Assembly: GCF_003351745.1 (NCBI RefSeq)
Contig: NZ_CP031222.1
Span: 1,470,207 to 1,534,206, forward strand
Direction: 5' to 3'
DNA from: Aquirhabdus parva
GTDB taxonomy: Bacteria; Pseudomonadota; Gammaproteobacteria; Pseudomonadales; Moraxellaceae
Length of the DNA: 64,000 nucleotides
The stretch's first letter is position 1; each line of letters starts with the position of its first letter. This document shows, in pieces, positions 38,368 through 47,491 of the stretch. The notes below the pieces were generated by a model, which ran no database searches, was not told the origin of the DNA, and saw nothing but the letters and a program-made list of their open reading frames with translations. The position numbers and the translations under genes are program-made.

Positions 38368-38535
38368 AAAATAGAAGATAATTGTGACAGGTGGGTAGGC
38401 TCTGAATAGTCATCCACACGCTAGATATGGGCATACTATTCTTTACATAAGTTCTGGTGCGGCGCAGATGATACAAGAAATTGATACTAAATAAAATCAT
38501 TAGCAAGGCGATTGTGGTTTAAGTTGATGGGTAGC

Positions 38536-39234
38536 TTAAGTTAAGAAGTAAATCAGAGTACCGATCAGACTAGCAATTAAGCAGCCCATTAAGACTATGC
38601 CGGCAATGATGAGCATTTTAATTTGTCGATTCAATTGATGAATAACGAAAGCATTTTCTTTGGCTTGTAAGCTCATCTGATCAACTAAGATCTGTTGTTC
38701 ATTGAGTTTTTTGAGTAGCTGTCTATGGCGGTTTGAGGCGCGACCATGATGGGCAATAGGCTCGCCATTTTCATCAATATCTTTAGTTGGCAGAAGTAAA
38801 GACTTAAACCAGTCTGATTGAATCCAGTGGTTAATAATTTGCTGTAAGTTAAAGCTACCCATGAGTACCCTCAAATCATCAATAAGTTCAATCGGACCAT
38901 CAATATCAATTTTTTTTAGTGATGAAGCTGGCGCAGTCATAAAGCTATGTAGTAAATCTTTAAATGAAGCTGAAATAACGGCATCAATGGGCCGCGCGGG
39001 TTTTTTTGCATCAAGCAGAACGCCACGTGAAGTAAATGTCACAAATATGATCATCGAAGGCAAAGATGTTCTGAGCTCTACTAGCGCTTGCTGTTTGATG
39101 AGATTTTGCGCAAGTTTCTTTGATTCTTGATCGGATTTCAGTAAAAAAGTTAATAATGCTTCCAAAACGATCAGCACAATTGATTGCACTAAATCCACAA
39201 GACTTATGTGCTCTGATCGATCTACCATGAACAT
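38536..39234 (-). CDS. SCP2/UbiJ-like protein with C-terminal membrane anchor
   Basis: 232 residues. The first ~130 resemble the SCP2-like domain of UbiJ: hydrophobic LEALLTFLLKSD, then FVTFTSRGVLLDAKK, IDAVISASFKDLL and LKKIDIDGPIELIDDLRVLMGSFNL. A charged coiled-coil (about 165-205) leads to one C-terminal helix (MLIIAGIVLMGCLIASLIGTLIYFL). UbiJ in E. coli binds ubiquinone intermediates but has no such anchor and sits between ubiE and ubiB, which are absent here. Similarity is by pattern only; function in quinone or lipid handling is inference. Two ATGs (39234, 39228) follow GGAG. Confidence 0.65.
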   Translation of the reverse strand: MFMVDRSEHISLVDLVQSIVLIVLEALLTFLLKSDQESKKLAQNLIKQQALVELRTSLPSMIIFVTFTSRGVLLDAKKPARPIDAVISASFKDLLHSFMTAPASSLKKIDIDGPIELIDDLRVLMGSFNLQQIINHWIQSDWFKSLLLPTKDIDENGEPIAHHGRASNRHRQLLKKLNEQQILVDQMSLQAKENAFVIHQLNRQIKMLIIAGIVLMGCLIASLIGTLIYFLT

Positions 39235-39661
39235 CCAGCTCCATCAACAAAGTCAGCTAGCATACAAGCTTAGTAGGCTGATCAAATTCTAATTTTTGAT
39301 GTGACATAGTTGTACTTTTGTCAAACAATCTCACGAGTGTGCCAAAGATATCACAAGCCCTCTCTTGACGCTAACATAAGTTAGCGGGTTTTTTTAGTAG
39401 CTTCAATTTAAGCGCAAGGGATTGCGGGTATCAGACTCATATTGTTGCAAATAAAAATGATCCTTTTTTTGCACGACTCACCAAGAGAAATGGTCTATGC
39501 TACAATTGAGCGAGCCAATACTGTTTATTGAACGTTTGAAGTTGTTGTAAAGGCTTGCCAATCTTGGTGGACCCATCAATTTCATGCCGTGCTTTATTGA
39601 ACTGTAAATGTGACATGCGCCTCTAATCAGCACGATTCATGCAAAGGATAGATTTGTAATT
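39235..39661. other. Intergenic region with an unpaired terminator
   Basis: 427 bases between the divergent UbiJ-like gene and the phasin. No gene was found. The plus-strand terminator at 39368-39395 has no plus-strand gene before it, so a small transcript ending there is possible. The phasin promoter must lie to its right; no confident boxes were assigned. Confidence 0.6.
39368..39395 (+). terminator. Orphan plus-strand intrinsic terminator
   Basis: CGCTAAC and GTTAGCG pair around ATAA, followed by GG and seven Ts. Read on the minus strand there is no T-run, so direction is clear. The nearest plus-strand gene upstream is 6.8 kb away. Confidence 0.8.
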
Positions 39662-40150
39662 ATGAACCAAAAATCTTCAAAAGACCAAAATCTACAAATA
39701 GAAAATGATCAAAGCATTACTGAGACAGATGCGTCTGTTCAGGATGAGCCGCCGCGTCGCAAAGCTGGTCTTGATTTTAGAAAATACACCCAGCAAATTT
39801 GGTTGGCGGGCTTAGGTGCTTTCTCGCGTGCAGAGGAGGAGGGGACTCGTCTTTTTGATTCTTTGGTCAAAGTTGGTGAAGAGTTAGAATCAAAAACTAC
39901 AGAAATTGTTGATACAACAACAGAAGCGGTTGATGAAGTGCGTGAAAAAGTGAATGAGCGTGTGACTGGAACACGAAATAAAGTTGAAAAAGCTTTAGAT
40001 GACAGTATTAATCAGGCTATTTCTCGTTTAGGATTTGCTTCACATCGTGAAATTAATGAGTTGACAGCCAATATTCAAAATTTGACTGCTCAAGTTGAAA
40101 ATTTAACGAAGGATATTAATGCATTACAAGATTCATTTAGGAAAAAATGA
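39662..40150 (+). CDS. Phasin family protein (PhaF/PhaI type)
   Basis: 162 residues. The conserved block RKYTQQIWLAGLGAFSRAEEEGTRLFDSLVKVGEELE is the signature of poly(hydroxyalkanoate) granule-associated phasins. The remainder is charged amphipathic helix with a leucine-zipper-like end (INELTANIQNLTAQVENLTKDINALQ). Phasins coat PHA granules and can affect segregation. There is no PhaF-type Lys/Ala-Pro histone-like tail. A PhaC-like gene lies 2.6 kb downstream, suggesting but not proving PHA storage. Confidence 0.85.
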   Translation: MNQKSSKDQNLQIENDQSITETDASVQDEPPRRKAGLDFRKYTQQIWLAGLGAFSRAEEEGTRLFDSLVKVGEELESKTTEIVDTTTEAVDEVREKVNERVTGTRNKVEKALDDSINQAISRLGFASHREINELTANIQNLTAQVENLTKDINALQDSFRKK

Positions 40151-40313
40151 TTTTGCATATGATTCTATACTTCTAATCAGTATGTAATAATATTCATCTT
40201 ATTTCTAACGTTCTGCTCAGGTATTGCTTGCCAAGCCTTAAACTCATTGATATAAAGGGCGCACGTCCCTTGTAGGACACAATTTTTTAACAACGATATA
40301 GGATATTTTTTTT

Positions 40314-40586
40314 ATGAACAAATCTGAACTGATTGACGCGATTGCCTCTACAGCTTCTCTTTCTAAAGCGGACGCGACTAAAGCATTGGATGCTGTAATC
40401 TCTTCTGTAGGTGAAGCGCTAAAGAAAGGTGATACTGTGACACTCGTAGGCTTTGGTACTTTCAGTGTTAAAGAACGTGCGGCACGCACAGGCCGTAATC
40501 CTAAAACTGGCGCTGCAATTCAAATTGCTGCAAGCAAAGTTCCAGGCTTTAAAGCGGGTAAAGGTTTAAAAGATATCGTTGCTTAA
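40314..40586 (+). CDS. hupB: DNA-binding protein HU-beta
   Basis: 90 residues, full HU fold. [56 protein letters not shown] (beta-arm with the Pro that intercalates DNA) and [13 protein letters not shown] are canonical. It compacts DNA as a homodimer or heterodimer. ppiD follows as in E. coli, but lon is not the upstream neighbour. Confidence 0.97.
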   Translation: MNKSELIDAIASTASLSKADATKALDAVISSVGEALKKGDTVTLVGFGTFSVKERAARTGRNPKTGAAIQIAASKVPGFKAGKGLKDIVA

Positions 40587-40661
40587 GAAACAATTCACTC
40601 TTATGGATTAAGAGTAGAATATCTTGAGGCTACGCTTTCTCAGTTGTTGTGTTTCAAGAGG

Positions 40662-40690
40662 CGCGCCCATTGGCGCGTTTTTCATTTTTT
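40662..40690 (+). terminator. Terminator after hupB
   Basis: CGCGCC and GGCGCG pair around CATT; a T-rich stretch follows, broken by one CA. It lies just before the ppiD start. Confidence 0.75.
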
Positions 40691-40719
40691 AATTGCCTGC
40701 TGAACTGGAAATAGGATTT

Positions 40720-42618
40720 ATGGAAGGCTTTAGAACATTAGTACGAGGTTGGCTGGGCAAAGTGCTCATGGTAATTCTAGCTTTACCATTCGTATTATTC
40801 GGCGTTGAAAGTTACTTCAGTGGCGGTAGTACCAATAGTGAAATTGCCGCGACCGTTGATAAAACTAAGATCACAAGACTTGAGCTTGAGCAGGGTGTCA
40901 GCAATGAACGCAAATCCTTGCTGGCTAAAGTGGGTGGTAATGACGATTTGATCGATGAGACTGTGTTGAATCAGCAAATCTTAGATAAAATGATTGCACA
41001 GAATGTGGTTCTTGCCAAAGCGCAGCGCTTAGGCTTTACCATGAGTGATAATCAGATTATTGGTGTAATCCATAAGGTACCAAATTTTCAGCAGGACGGT
41101 AAGTTTTCTGAAGAGCTATTTCAAGCGTATTTAAAAAATAGTGGAAATGACCGTAATTCACTTTTTAAAATGATTCGTGATCAGTCTGCTCAGAATTTGT
41201 TGATTGAAGGGATCTCGCATTCTAGCTTGATTAGCGGCCCTGAGACTGATCGTATTTTGGCATTAGAGTCTGAAAAGCGTGATGTTGAGCTTGCTACAGT
41301 CTTGGCCTCTCCCTATCTTCCTCAAGTGAATGTTACTGATGCGCAAATTGCGAGTTATTACAATACGCATAAAACTGAGCTGAAGAGTACGGAGCAAGTC
41401 AATCTGGATTATTTGGCTTTAGATAGCAGTAGCTTAAATGAACAAGTGAAAGTGACTGATGCTGACTTGCAAGCACGTTATCAAGATATGATTAAGGCTT
41501 CGGCAGGTGACGAGCAACGCCGTGCTCAGCATATCTTGGTTTCAACCGATAAGCTAAGTGCGGATGCAGCCAAAAAGAAAATCGATGGTATCGCTGCTCA
41601 GCTTAAAGCTGGCGCAGATTTTGGTGCTCTGGCAAAAGCAAATTCGGATGATCCAGGTTCAGCGGCAAACAATGGTGATTTGGGTTTCGCTGGTCACGGG
41701 ATGTATGTTCCCGAGTTTGAGAAAACTTTGTTTGCTTTGCAGCCAAATCAGGTTTCTGAACCGATTAAAACTCAATTTGGTTACCACATTATTAAGTTGC
41801 TTGAAATTAAAAAGGGCAATGCCCCTTCGTTCGATAGTGTGAAAGCGCAACTTGCAACTGAGGTGCATCAAGCCAAATTAGATGCAATTTATGCGGACAC
41901 GCTCAGTCAGATTAATGAGCAAGCCGCAAGTTCAGATTCACTTGTCGATTTGGCTAAAGCGCATAATCTTTCAATTTCTCATTCTGGGTTGATTGGTCGT
42001 GTCGGTGGTAGTGGTGATTTTGCAAACAAAGATTTACTGAGTACTGCATTCAGTGATGAAACCGTTAAGGATCGTAAAGTAACGAGTGGTATTACTGTTT
42101 CTCCTACGCGCACTGTCTGGTTGCAAGCGACCCAATACTTACCTGTGAAGCCGTTAACGCTAGTAGAAGCATCGCCGAAAATTCGCACGATATTGCAATT
42201 GCAAGGTGCTTTAGCAATTGCGAAAGCAAAAGCTCAGGAGATTGCAGCAGCTTTAAATTCTGGAAAGTCGCTGGCTGAAACTGCACAAACGTTTGCGACA
42301 ACCTTTCAGAATATGACTGGGGTAGGACGCCAAGGGGGGTTACCAACCAAGGCGTTGTCGCAAGCGGCGTTTAGTTTGGCTGCACCTGTGGATGGTCGCG
42401 TGAATGCAACTGTTGTTGAAGCGCCTAGCGGTGTGACAGTTGTCGCCGTGAGTAAAGTGACTAGTGGAGTTTCTCCTGAGATGCTTCAGCAACGTCCGCA
42501 ACTACAGAAGTCTTTGAATAGCTTAAGTGGTCAGCTAGAACTTGATGATTATGTTGAATACTTGAAAGGTCACGCCAAAATTGAAAAATTCAGCGCGAAG
42601 AGTAAAAGTGGTTCTTAA
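40720..42618 (+). CDS. ppiD: Periplasmic folding chaperone PpiD (SurA-like/parvulin)
   Basis: 632 residues. One N-terminal membrane anchor (VLMVILALPFVLFGVESYF) is followed by a SurA-N-like chaperone region and a parvulin domain at about 262-360 (RRAQHILVS..., NSDDPGSAANNGDLGFAGHGMYVPEFE, TQFGYHIIKLLE). It helps outer-membrane and periplasmic protein folding near the Sec translocon. The ATG at 40720 gives the family start MEGFRTLVRGWLGK; a TTG nine codons earlier is unlikely. A terminator follows. Confidence 0.92.
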   Translation: MEGFRTLVRGWLGKVLMVILALPFVLFGVESYFSGGSTNSEIAATVDKTKITRLELEQGVSNERKSLLAKVGGNDDLIDETVLNQQILDKMIAQNVVLAKAQRLGFTMSDNQIIGVIHKVPNFQQDGKFSEELFQAYLKNSGNDRNSLFKMIRDQSAQNLLIEGISHSSLISGPETDRILALESEKRDVELATVLASPYLPQVNVTDAQIASYYNTHKTELKSTEQVNLDYLALDSSSLNEQVKVTDADLQARYQDMIKASAGDEQRRAQHILVSTDKLSADAAKKKIDGIAAQLKAGADFGALAKANSDDPGSAANNGDLGFAGHGMYVPEFEKTLFALQPNQVSEPIKTQFGYHIIKLLEIKKGNAPSFDSVKAQLATEVHQAKLDAIYADTLSQINEQAASSDSLVDLAKAHNLSISHSGLIGRVGGSGDFANKDLLSTAFSDETVKDRKVTSGITVSPTRTVWLQATQYLPVKPLTLVEASPKIRTILQLQGALAIAKAKAQEIAAALNSGKSLAETAQTFATTFQNMTGVGRQGGLPTKALSQAAFSLAAPVDGRVNATVVEAPSGVTVVAVSKVTSGVSPEMLQQRPQLQKSLNSLSGQLELDDYVEYLKGHAKIEKFSAKSKSGS

Positions 42619-42641
42619 TCACTACTGATCTTTTGATTGAT

Positions 42642-42675
42642 AAAAAAACCTATCTTGTGATGGGTTTTTTTATTT
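42642..42675 (+). terminator. Terminator after ppiD
   Basis: AAAAAACCTATC and GATGGGTTTTTT pair (with one T-G wobble) around TTGT, followed by more Ts. Confidence 0.82.
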
Positions 42676-42770
42676 TTAAGGATTCGTTATTTCAATGATT
42701 TCATCTCACTAATTAACGCTTTGCATCTTGCACATGGTCTTAAATTCCCTACAATGAAAAAAGGAAATTA

Positions 42771-43958
42771 ATGCATAAGTATAAGGCGAAACGAATGCCC
42801 TCCATATTGAAACCCATCACTTATATTTTTAGACAGACTCGCATGGGGCTGCGCAATTCAATCAATCGTCGTAGCCACCCTGAACGGTATTGGCTACAAG
42901 ATAAGACAGAGCGGATTGAGCTTTTACGTGAGGGTTTATTTTCTGTTCATTATTATCCACCGTTACCAGAGAATCGCGTTGATATCGAGGGGGAAATCCT
43001 GCCTGTCAACAAAAAGCATTTTTCGATTCCCTTAATACTTGTTCCGCCATTGGGAGTATATGCGTGGATTTTTGATTTAATGGCTGAGCGTTCATTGGTA
43101 CGGTATTTTCTAGTCCGTGGTTTTCAGGTTTATTTAATTGATTGGGGGAAACCGGGTCGGGGCGAAGCAGAATTGTCATTAGAAACCTATACACTGAACT
43201 GGTTTCCAAAAGCTGTTAAAGCCATACAAGCCCATAGTGGTCAAACTGAGGTATCCGTTTTAGGGTACTGTATGGGGGGATTGTTATCTTTGATGTATAC
43301 CGCAGCTCGGGGTACGGATGTTGTGCGGAATCTCATTACGATTGCGTCACCTGTGAATCTGCATCAAATGGGAAATGGGATTGGGAAGTTATCGTTGTTA
43401 ATTTCTGGGCCGACAGGGTTAATTAGACGGGTAACAGGGTCTCAGCTTTCTAAACTTGACCCAAATTTATTTCATGTGGACGGTAAGATTCTATCTGTTT
43501 TGTTTAAGGCCTCATCACCTGCTGCTACGGTATTAAGTTATATCGATTTAATTAAGAATTTAGCAGATGATGATTATGTCAGCCGTTATATGACGATGAA
43601 TGAGTGGTTTAGCAATATGCCTGATTATCCGGGAGCGACAGTGCTTGAACTGATTCAAAAACTTGGTATTGCTAATCGTATGAATCGGGGACATTTTAAT
43701 TTGGGTGGCCATGAGGTGAGCTTTAGCCGTATAAAAAGTGCTTTGTTGGCTTTCGCCGGAGATCGTGACGCTATTACCAGTATTTCTTCTGCTAGTGCGG
43801 TCATGAATGTTGTGGGTTCGTTAGACAAGACTTTTCAGGTCGTTTCTGGCGGCCATGCTGGGATTTTTACGGGAAGTCGCGCAGCACATTCCACATGGGT
43901 GATTGCCGCGGATTGGCTTGAGTTAAGGTCTGATCTTGCAGAAGTTGAACCCATATGA
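42771..43958 (+). CDS. PhaC-like alpha/beta hydrolase (possible short PHA synthase)
   Basis: 395 residues, no signal peptide. The alpha/beta-hydrolase core has a lipase-like box with Cys, GYCMGG (C167), and candidate Asp (FAGDRD, D331/D333) and His (GGHAG, H362). YLIDWGKPG is the W-G-x-P motif of PHA synthases. Size is like class III PhaC (~355) rather than class I (~590). Class III enzymes need PhaE; no phaE, phaA or phaB is here. ATG follows AAGGA. The stop overlaps the nitroreductase start (ATGA). A PHA synthase or a related hydrolase with Cys nucleophile is likely. Confidence 0.7.
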   Translation: MHKYKAKRMPSILKPITYIFRQTRMGLRNSINRRSHPERYWLQDKTERIELLREGLFSVHYYPPLPENRVDIEGEILPVNKKHFSIPLILVPPLGVYAWIFDLMAERSLVRYFLVRGFQVYLIDWGKPGRGEAELSLETYTLNWFPKAVKAIQAHSGQTEVSVLGYCMGGLLSLMYTAARGTDVVRNLITIASPVNLHQMGNGIGKLSLLISGPTGLIRRVTGSQLSKLDPNLFHVDGKILSVLFKASSPAATVLSYIDLIKNLADDDYVSRYMTMNEWFSNMPDYPGATVLELIQKLGIANRMNRGHFNLGGHEVSFSRIKSALLAFAGDRDAITSISSASAVMNVVGSLDKTFQVVSGGHAGIFTGSRAAHSTWVIAADWLELRSDLAEVEPI

Positions 43959-44524
43959 AAACAAAGGCCGATACGTTATTTGACATGATTAACGCGCGTC
44001 AATCCGATGGAATGTTGTCTGCACCTGCGCCAAGTTCGCATGAGTTGCAATTAGCTGTGCAGGCTGCATTGACCGCACCAGACCATCATCGACTGCAACC
44101 CTGGCGTTTTTTGACAGTCAGTGGGGATGCACGACTAAAAATGGGTGAGGTTTTAAGGCAAGCCTTAATTGCACGCGGTGAGACTGATGAAGCAGCTTTG
44201 AATAAGGTTCGTGGGCAACCCTTGCGTGCACCAATGATTTTGGTTTGTGTTGTTGATACGAAAGAACACCCTAAAGTTCCTCAAGTCGAGCAAGTTTTGA
44301 GTATGGGGGCAGCAATTCAAAATATATTGTTAATGTTAAAAGCATTAGGCTATGGTTCGATGTGGCGTACGGGGGCGATTACAGAGTCTCCAGTAGTGAA
44401 AGCCGCGTTTGGATTAAAAGAACATGATGTGATTGCGGGCTTTGTTTATATTGGTTCCTTATCGCGTGAGATTGCAGCACGTGAGCTACCTGATGTTAAT
44501 CACTTTCTCCATGAGTGGATTTAA
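43955..44524 (+). CDS. Nitroreductase family protein (YdjA-like)
   Basis: 189 residues. TAPDHHRLQPWRFLTVSG is the FMN-binding N-terminal signature of the small YdjA-type nitroreductases, and YGSMWRTG with FVYIGSL completes the fold. It would use FMN and NAD(P)H; the natural substrate is unknown. Starts within the PhaC-like stop codon (4-base overlap), so translation is coupled. Confidence 0.88.
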   Translation: MKTKADTLFDMINARQSDGMLSAPAPSSHELQLAVQAALTAPDHHRLQPWRFLTVSGDARLKMGEVLRQALIARGETDEAALNKVRGQPLRAPMILVCVVDTKEHPKVPQVEQVLSMGAAIQNILLMLKALGYGSMWRTGAITESPVVKAAFGLKEHDVIAGFVYIGSLSREIAARELPDVNHFLHEWI

Positions 44525-44594
44525 TGCTGATTAAATGAAGAAATAATAGTATTTGCTTTAAATTTATTGATATTAAAATGGATATTTGAGATTT

Positions 44595-45674
44595 ATGACT
44601 GATATTGCGATTGAGAAAAAACCTTCACCTGAGACTCCCAGTCTGAAAGTTCCGATGCGTGTTACGGTTCTGGGTGGTGGAAGCTTTGGAACAGCAATGG
44701 CAAATGTCGCATCACGCAATGGTTGTGATACGCGTATGTTCATTCGGGATCCGGCTATTGCCAAAGAAATGCAGGAGACTCGCCGTAATCAGCGTTATTT
44801 ACCTGATTTTGTAATGGATGAGAACTTGTCGTTTACCAGCGATATTGAGTATGCCGTTCGGGATCGTGATCTCATTTTAGTTGCAATACCTAGTAGTTCA
44901 TTTCGAGAGGTGTTGCGCCAAATCGCACCGTTTATTTCAGGACAAGCGATTGTTTCTCTGACTAAAGGTATAGAGCCCGATAGTTTTGCGTTGATGAGTG
45001 ATATTATTCGGGAAGAGTTACCGCAAGTGGCTTATGGCGTATTGTCTGGTCCTAATCTTGCTAAAGAACTGATGGCCGGTATTCCTGCTGGAACTGTTAT
45101 TGCAAGTCCGAGTGAGGCTGTACGCTTTGCTGTGCATCAAGCACTTGCAAGTGCTTTATTCCGTGTCTTTGCGAATACTGATGTACAAGGTGTAGAGCTT
45201 GGAGGCGCTTTAAAGAATATCTATGCTGTAGCGATGGGTATGGGAGCCGCATACCATGTGGGTGAAAATACGCGCAGCATGTTGTTGACACGTGCCTTGG
45301 CTGAAATGAGTCGTTTTGCCGTTCGACTCGGTGCAAATCCCTTAACCTTCTTGGGCTTATCCGGTGTCGGCGATTTAATCGCGACATGTAGTAGCCCTTT
45401 AAGCCGAAACTATCAGATTGGTTTGGCCCTTGGACAAGGGAAGACACTTGCTGAAGCAGTTGAAGCATTAGGGCAAACCGCAGAAGGGATTAATACGATT
45501 CGTCAAGTGCGTGCTCAGGCAGAAATTTTAGATGTGTATATGCCGATTACATGTGCATTATACGAAGTCATTTATGAAGGTAAGCCACCGCTTGGCATCG
45601 CGTTGGCGCTTATGCAAAATGGTCATAGAAGTGATGTTGAATTTGTGTTACCTAATACAACGCCAGCATCTTAA
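44595..45674 (+). CDS. gpsA: Glycerol-3-phosphate dehydrogenase [NAD(P)+]
   Basis: 359 residues. VTVLGGGSFGTAMANVASRNG is the NAD(P)-binding start, SLTKGIEPDSFALMSDI and SGPNLAKELMAGIPAGTV follow, and LGGALKNIYAVAMGMGAAY carries the catalytic Lys. It makes glycerol-3-phosphate for phospholipids. An N-terminal extension of ~20 residues precedes the usual start; ATG 44595 is chosen over an in-frame upstream codon. sixA and gspL follow on the same strand. Confidence 0.96.
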   Translation: MTDIAIEKKPSPETPSLKVPMRVTVLGGGSFGTAMANVASRNGCDTRMFIRDPAIAKEMQETRRNQRYLPDFVMDENLSFTSDIEYAVRDRDLILVAIPSSSFREVLRQIAPFISGQAIVSLTKGIEPDSFALMSDIIREELPQVAYGVLSGPNLAKELMAGIPAGTVIASPSEAVRFAVHQALASALFRVFANTDVQGVELGGALKNIYAVAMGMGAAYHVGENTRSMLLTRALAEMSRFAVRLGANPLTFLGLSGVGDLIATCSSPLSRNYQIGLALGQGKTLAEAVEALGQTAEGINTIRQVRAQAEILDVYMPITCALYEVIYEGKPPLGIALALMQNGHRSDVEFVLPNTTPAS

Positions 45675-45726
45675 TTTCAAGCTAGCGCTATTTATTGAAG
45701 TAACTCCCTAAGGATAATCATCGGTT

Positions 45727-46203
45727 ATGCAGTTAATTTTAATCCGCCATGGTGAGGCGGAGCCCTATCAGGCTGACGATGCTGGACGAAATCTGACTGC
45801 ACGTGGTATTAGCCAAGCCCAGTGGACAACCCAACAAATCTTGGCTCAATATTCGCCCGATTTATTGGTTGTCAGCCCGTATCGAAGAGCACAACAAACG
45901 CTCCTGTCTTTTCAGGACCAATTACCCACTGTTCCAGTCAAAATTTTGGACAGCATCACCCCAGATTCGGATCCTCGCTTAGCATTGGATCAATTGTCGA
46001 TGCTGCCTTCCCAGTATGCAGCGCAGTGTATCGTTGTGGTTTGTCACATGAATGTTATTGCTTATATGGCGGGGCTATTGCTTGATGAAGATCCGGAAGG
46101 CTTTGATTTAGCAGAAGCTCGTGTATTTGAGCAATCTTTAATTTTGTTAGGATTTTCTGTTGAGCGTGCGCGTTTCGTGCCATCTGCGGATGTAGGCCGA
46201 TGA
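45727..46203 (+). CDS. sixA: Phosphohistidine phosphatase SixA
   Basis: 158 residues. ILIRHGEAE (R7-H8-G9) is the phosphoglycerate-mutase-like catalytic motif and VVCHMNVIAYM the second His; DAGRNLTARGISQAQ is typical of SixA. It removes phosphate from histidines of phosphotransfer proteins in E. coli. It sits 16 bases before gspL, apparently in the same transcription unit as gpsA. Confidence 0.92.
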   Translation: MQLILIRHGEAEPYQADDAGRNLTARGISQAQWTTQQILAQYSPDLLVVSPYRRAQQTLLSFQDQLPTVPVKILDSITPDSDPRLALDQLSMLPSQYAAQCIVVVCHMNVIAYMAGLLLDEDPEGFDLAEARVFEQSLILLGFSVERARFVPSADVGR

Positions 46204-46219
46204 GCCGGAGAGGAAAATA

Positions 46220-47491
46220 ATGCTGTATTTATGGATGCCGGAACGCAGTGCTTTTCATCCGAGTGGTGATGGTGGGGGCGTACAAGATATATTTCGCTGG
46301 CGCGTTTCTCGCGAAGTGTCCAAGAGCAATGATTTAGTTGTCGGTTGGCAAACTGCCGTGGGGTGGGATGCTCTGCTGGCGGCCACAGCACCTGAAGCTC
46401 AATCTGAGGTCGTGGTGTTTTTCCCAACTTCAAGTGTTCAAATGCTAAATCAACCCATGACACGCCAACAATTACGTCAGATTGGAACGGAAGGGGTGCG
46501 CTATTTACTTGAAGAGTTTTCATTGACGCCTATTGATCAACTCGATGTGCGCTATCAGCTTCGCGATAATCTGCTGACGGTTCTTGCGAAACCCCAGCAT
46601 GATGTGGCAACACTTTTATCAGCTTTAGGATTAATGCCTTGGCGGGTGGTTGGGTTGTTACCGGACTTTTTACTATTACCACTGACTCCCGGACGTGCGA
46701 CTTTGTTTCTGGATGGACATAATCGTATTCTCAGACTAGATGAGTCCTATGCAGTATCTGCTGATCATTTAGATATTACGTTAGCGCGTCTTAGTCAAGT
46801 TAAAGAAATCCAGGTTATCGGGGAGCTAACAGAGGCTGATCGAGTTATTTTGGATGCACAGAAAAATATCAGTGGTTTGGACTGGAACTTGTTAGAAACG
46901 CCAATATCTGAAGTTTTCTCGGTCGATCAAAAGGTGACTAAGCACGCCTATAATTTAGTCACCAATGTGCAAGAGAGTAGTCTGTCGTCGTATTGGAAGG
47001 TGGTTATTGCAGTTTTTGTGGCCGTAATCGCCGTTCAGATGATCTATGACGCAGTACGAATCTGGCGTTACCACGCTGTGGAGATTGCGACGAAAGCCCA
47101 GATTGAACAACAGTATCGCCAATGGTTCCCTGATGAACATCGTATTTTAAATATTAAACGTCAAATGCAAGCTCATCTCGTCGGGGCTGGCGGTGTTGAT
47201 ATGACTGCATTGACATTGTTGAGTCAAGTGGGGCCTGTACTGAGTCAAGCGAATTTGCCTGCCAAGAAGATTCATTTTACAAGTTCAAGTGCTGAAGGTG
47301 CTAAAACAGGACAGTTGGAACTTCAAATCAACGCTTCAAGTCTACCGGCATTAGAGAGTCTCCGAACACAGATTGCTGCACAAGGGTTGGTCGCCGAGCT
47401 AGGCTCTGCCAACTCGGCTTCAGGTAAGTCCGCAGGCCCAAATCAAGCTACCTCTGGTCAGGTCTCAGGCATTATTCGGGTGAAACAATGA
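46220..47491 (+). CDS. gspL: Type II secretion system protein GspL
   Basis: 423 residues. A cytoplasmic actin-like GspL domain (1 to about 250) precedes one membrane helix (WKVVIAVFVAVIAVQMIYDAV, near 255) and a periplasmic ferredoxin-like domain. It links the GspE ATPase to the inner-membrane platform. GspM overlaps its end by 4 bases. The other gsp genes are not in the window, so the pair is detached from the main cluster as in Acinetobacter-like genomes. Confidence 0.92.
   Translation: MLYLWMPERSAFHPSGDGGGVQDIFRWRVSREVSKSNDLVVGWQTAVGWDALLAATAPEAQSEVVVFFPTSSVQMLNQPMTRQQLRQIGTEGVRYLLEEFSLTPIDQLDVRYQLRDNLLTVLAKPQHDVATLLSALGLMPWRVVGLLPDFLLLPLTPGRATLFLDGHNRILRLDESYAVSADHLDITLARLSQVKEIQVIGELTEADRVILDAQKNISGLDWNLLETPISEVFSVDQKVTKHAYNLVTNVQESSLSSYWKVVIAVFVAVIAVQMIYDAVRIWRYHAVEIATKAQIEQQYRQWFPDEHRILNIKRQMQAHLVGAGGVDMTALTLLSQVGPVLSQANLPAKKIHFTSSSAEGAKTGQLELQINASSLPALESLRTQIAAQGLVAELGSANSASGKSAGPNQATSGQVSGIIRVKQ

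Noticed and set aside
46062-46523. 153-codon minus-strand frame across sixA and gspL
   Set aside because: Antisense to two well-supported genes, without ribosome-binding site or recognisable domains.
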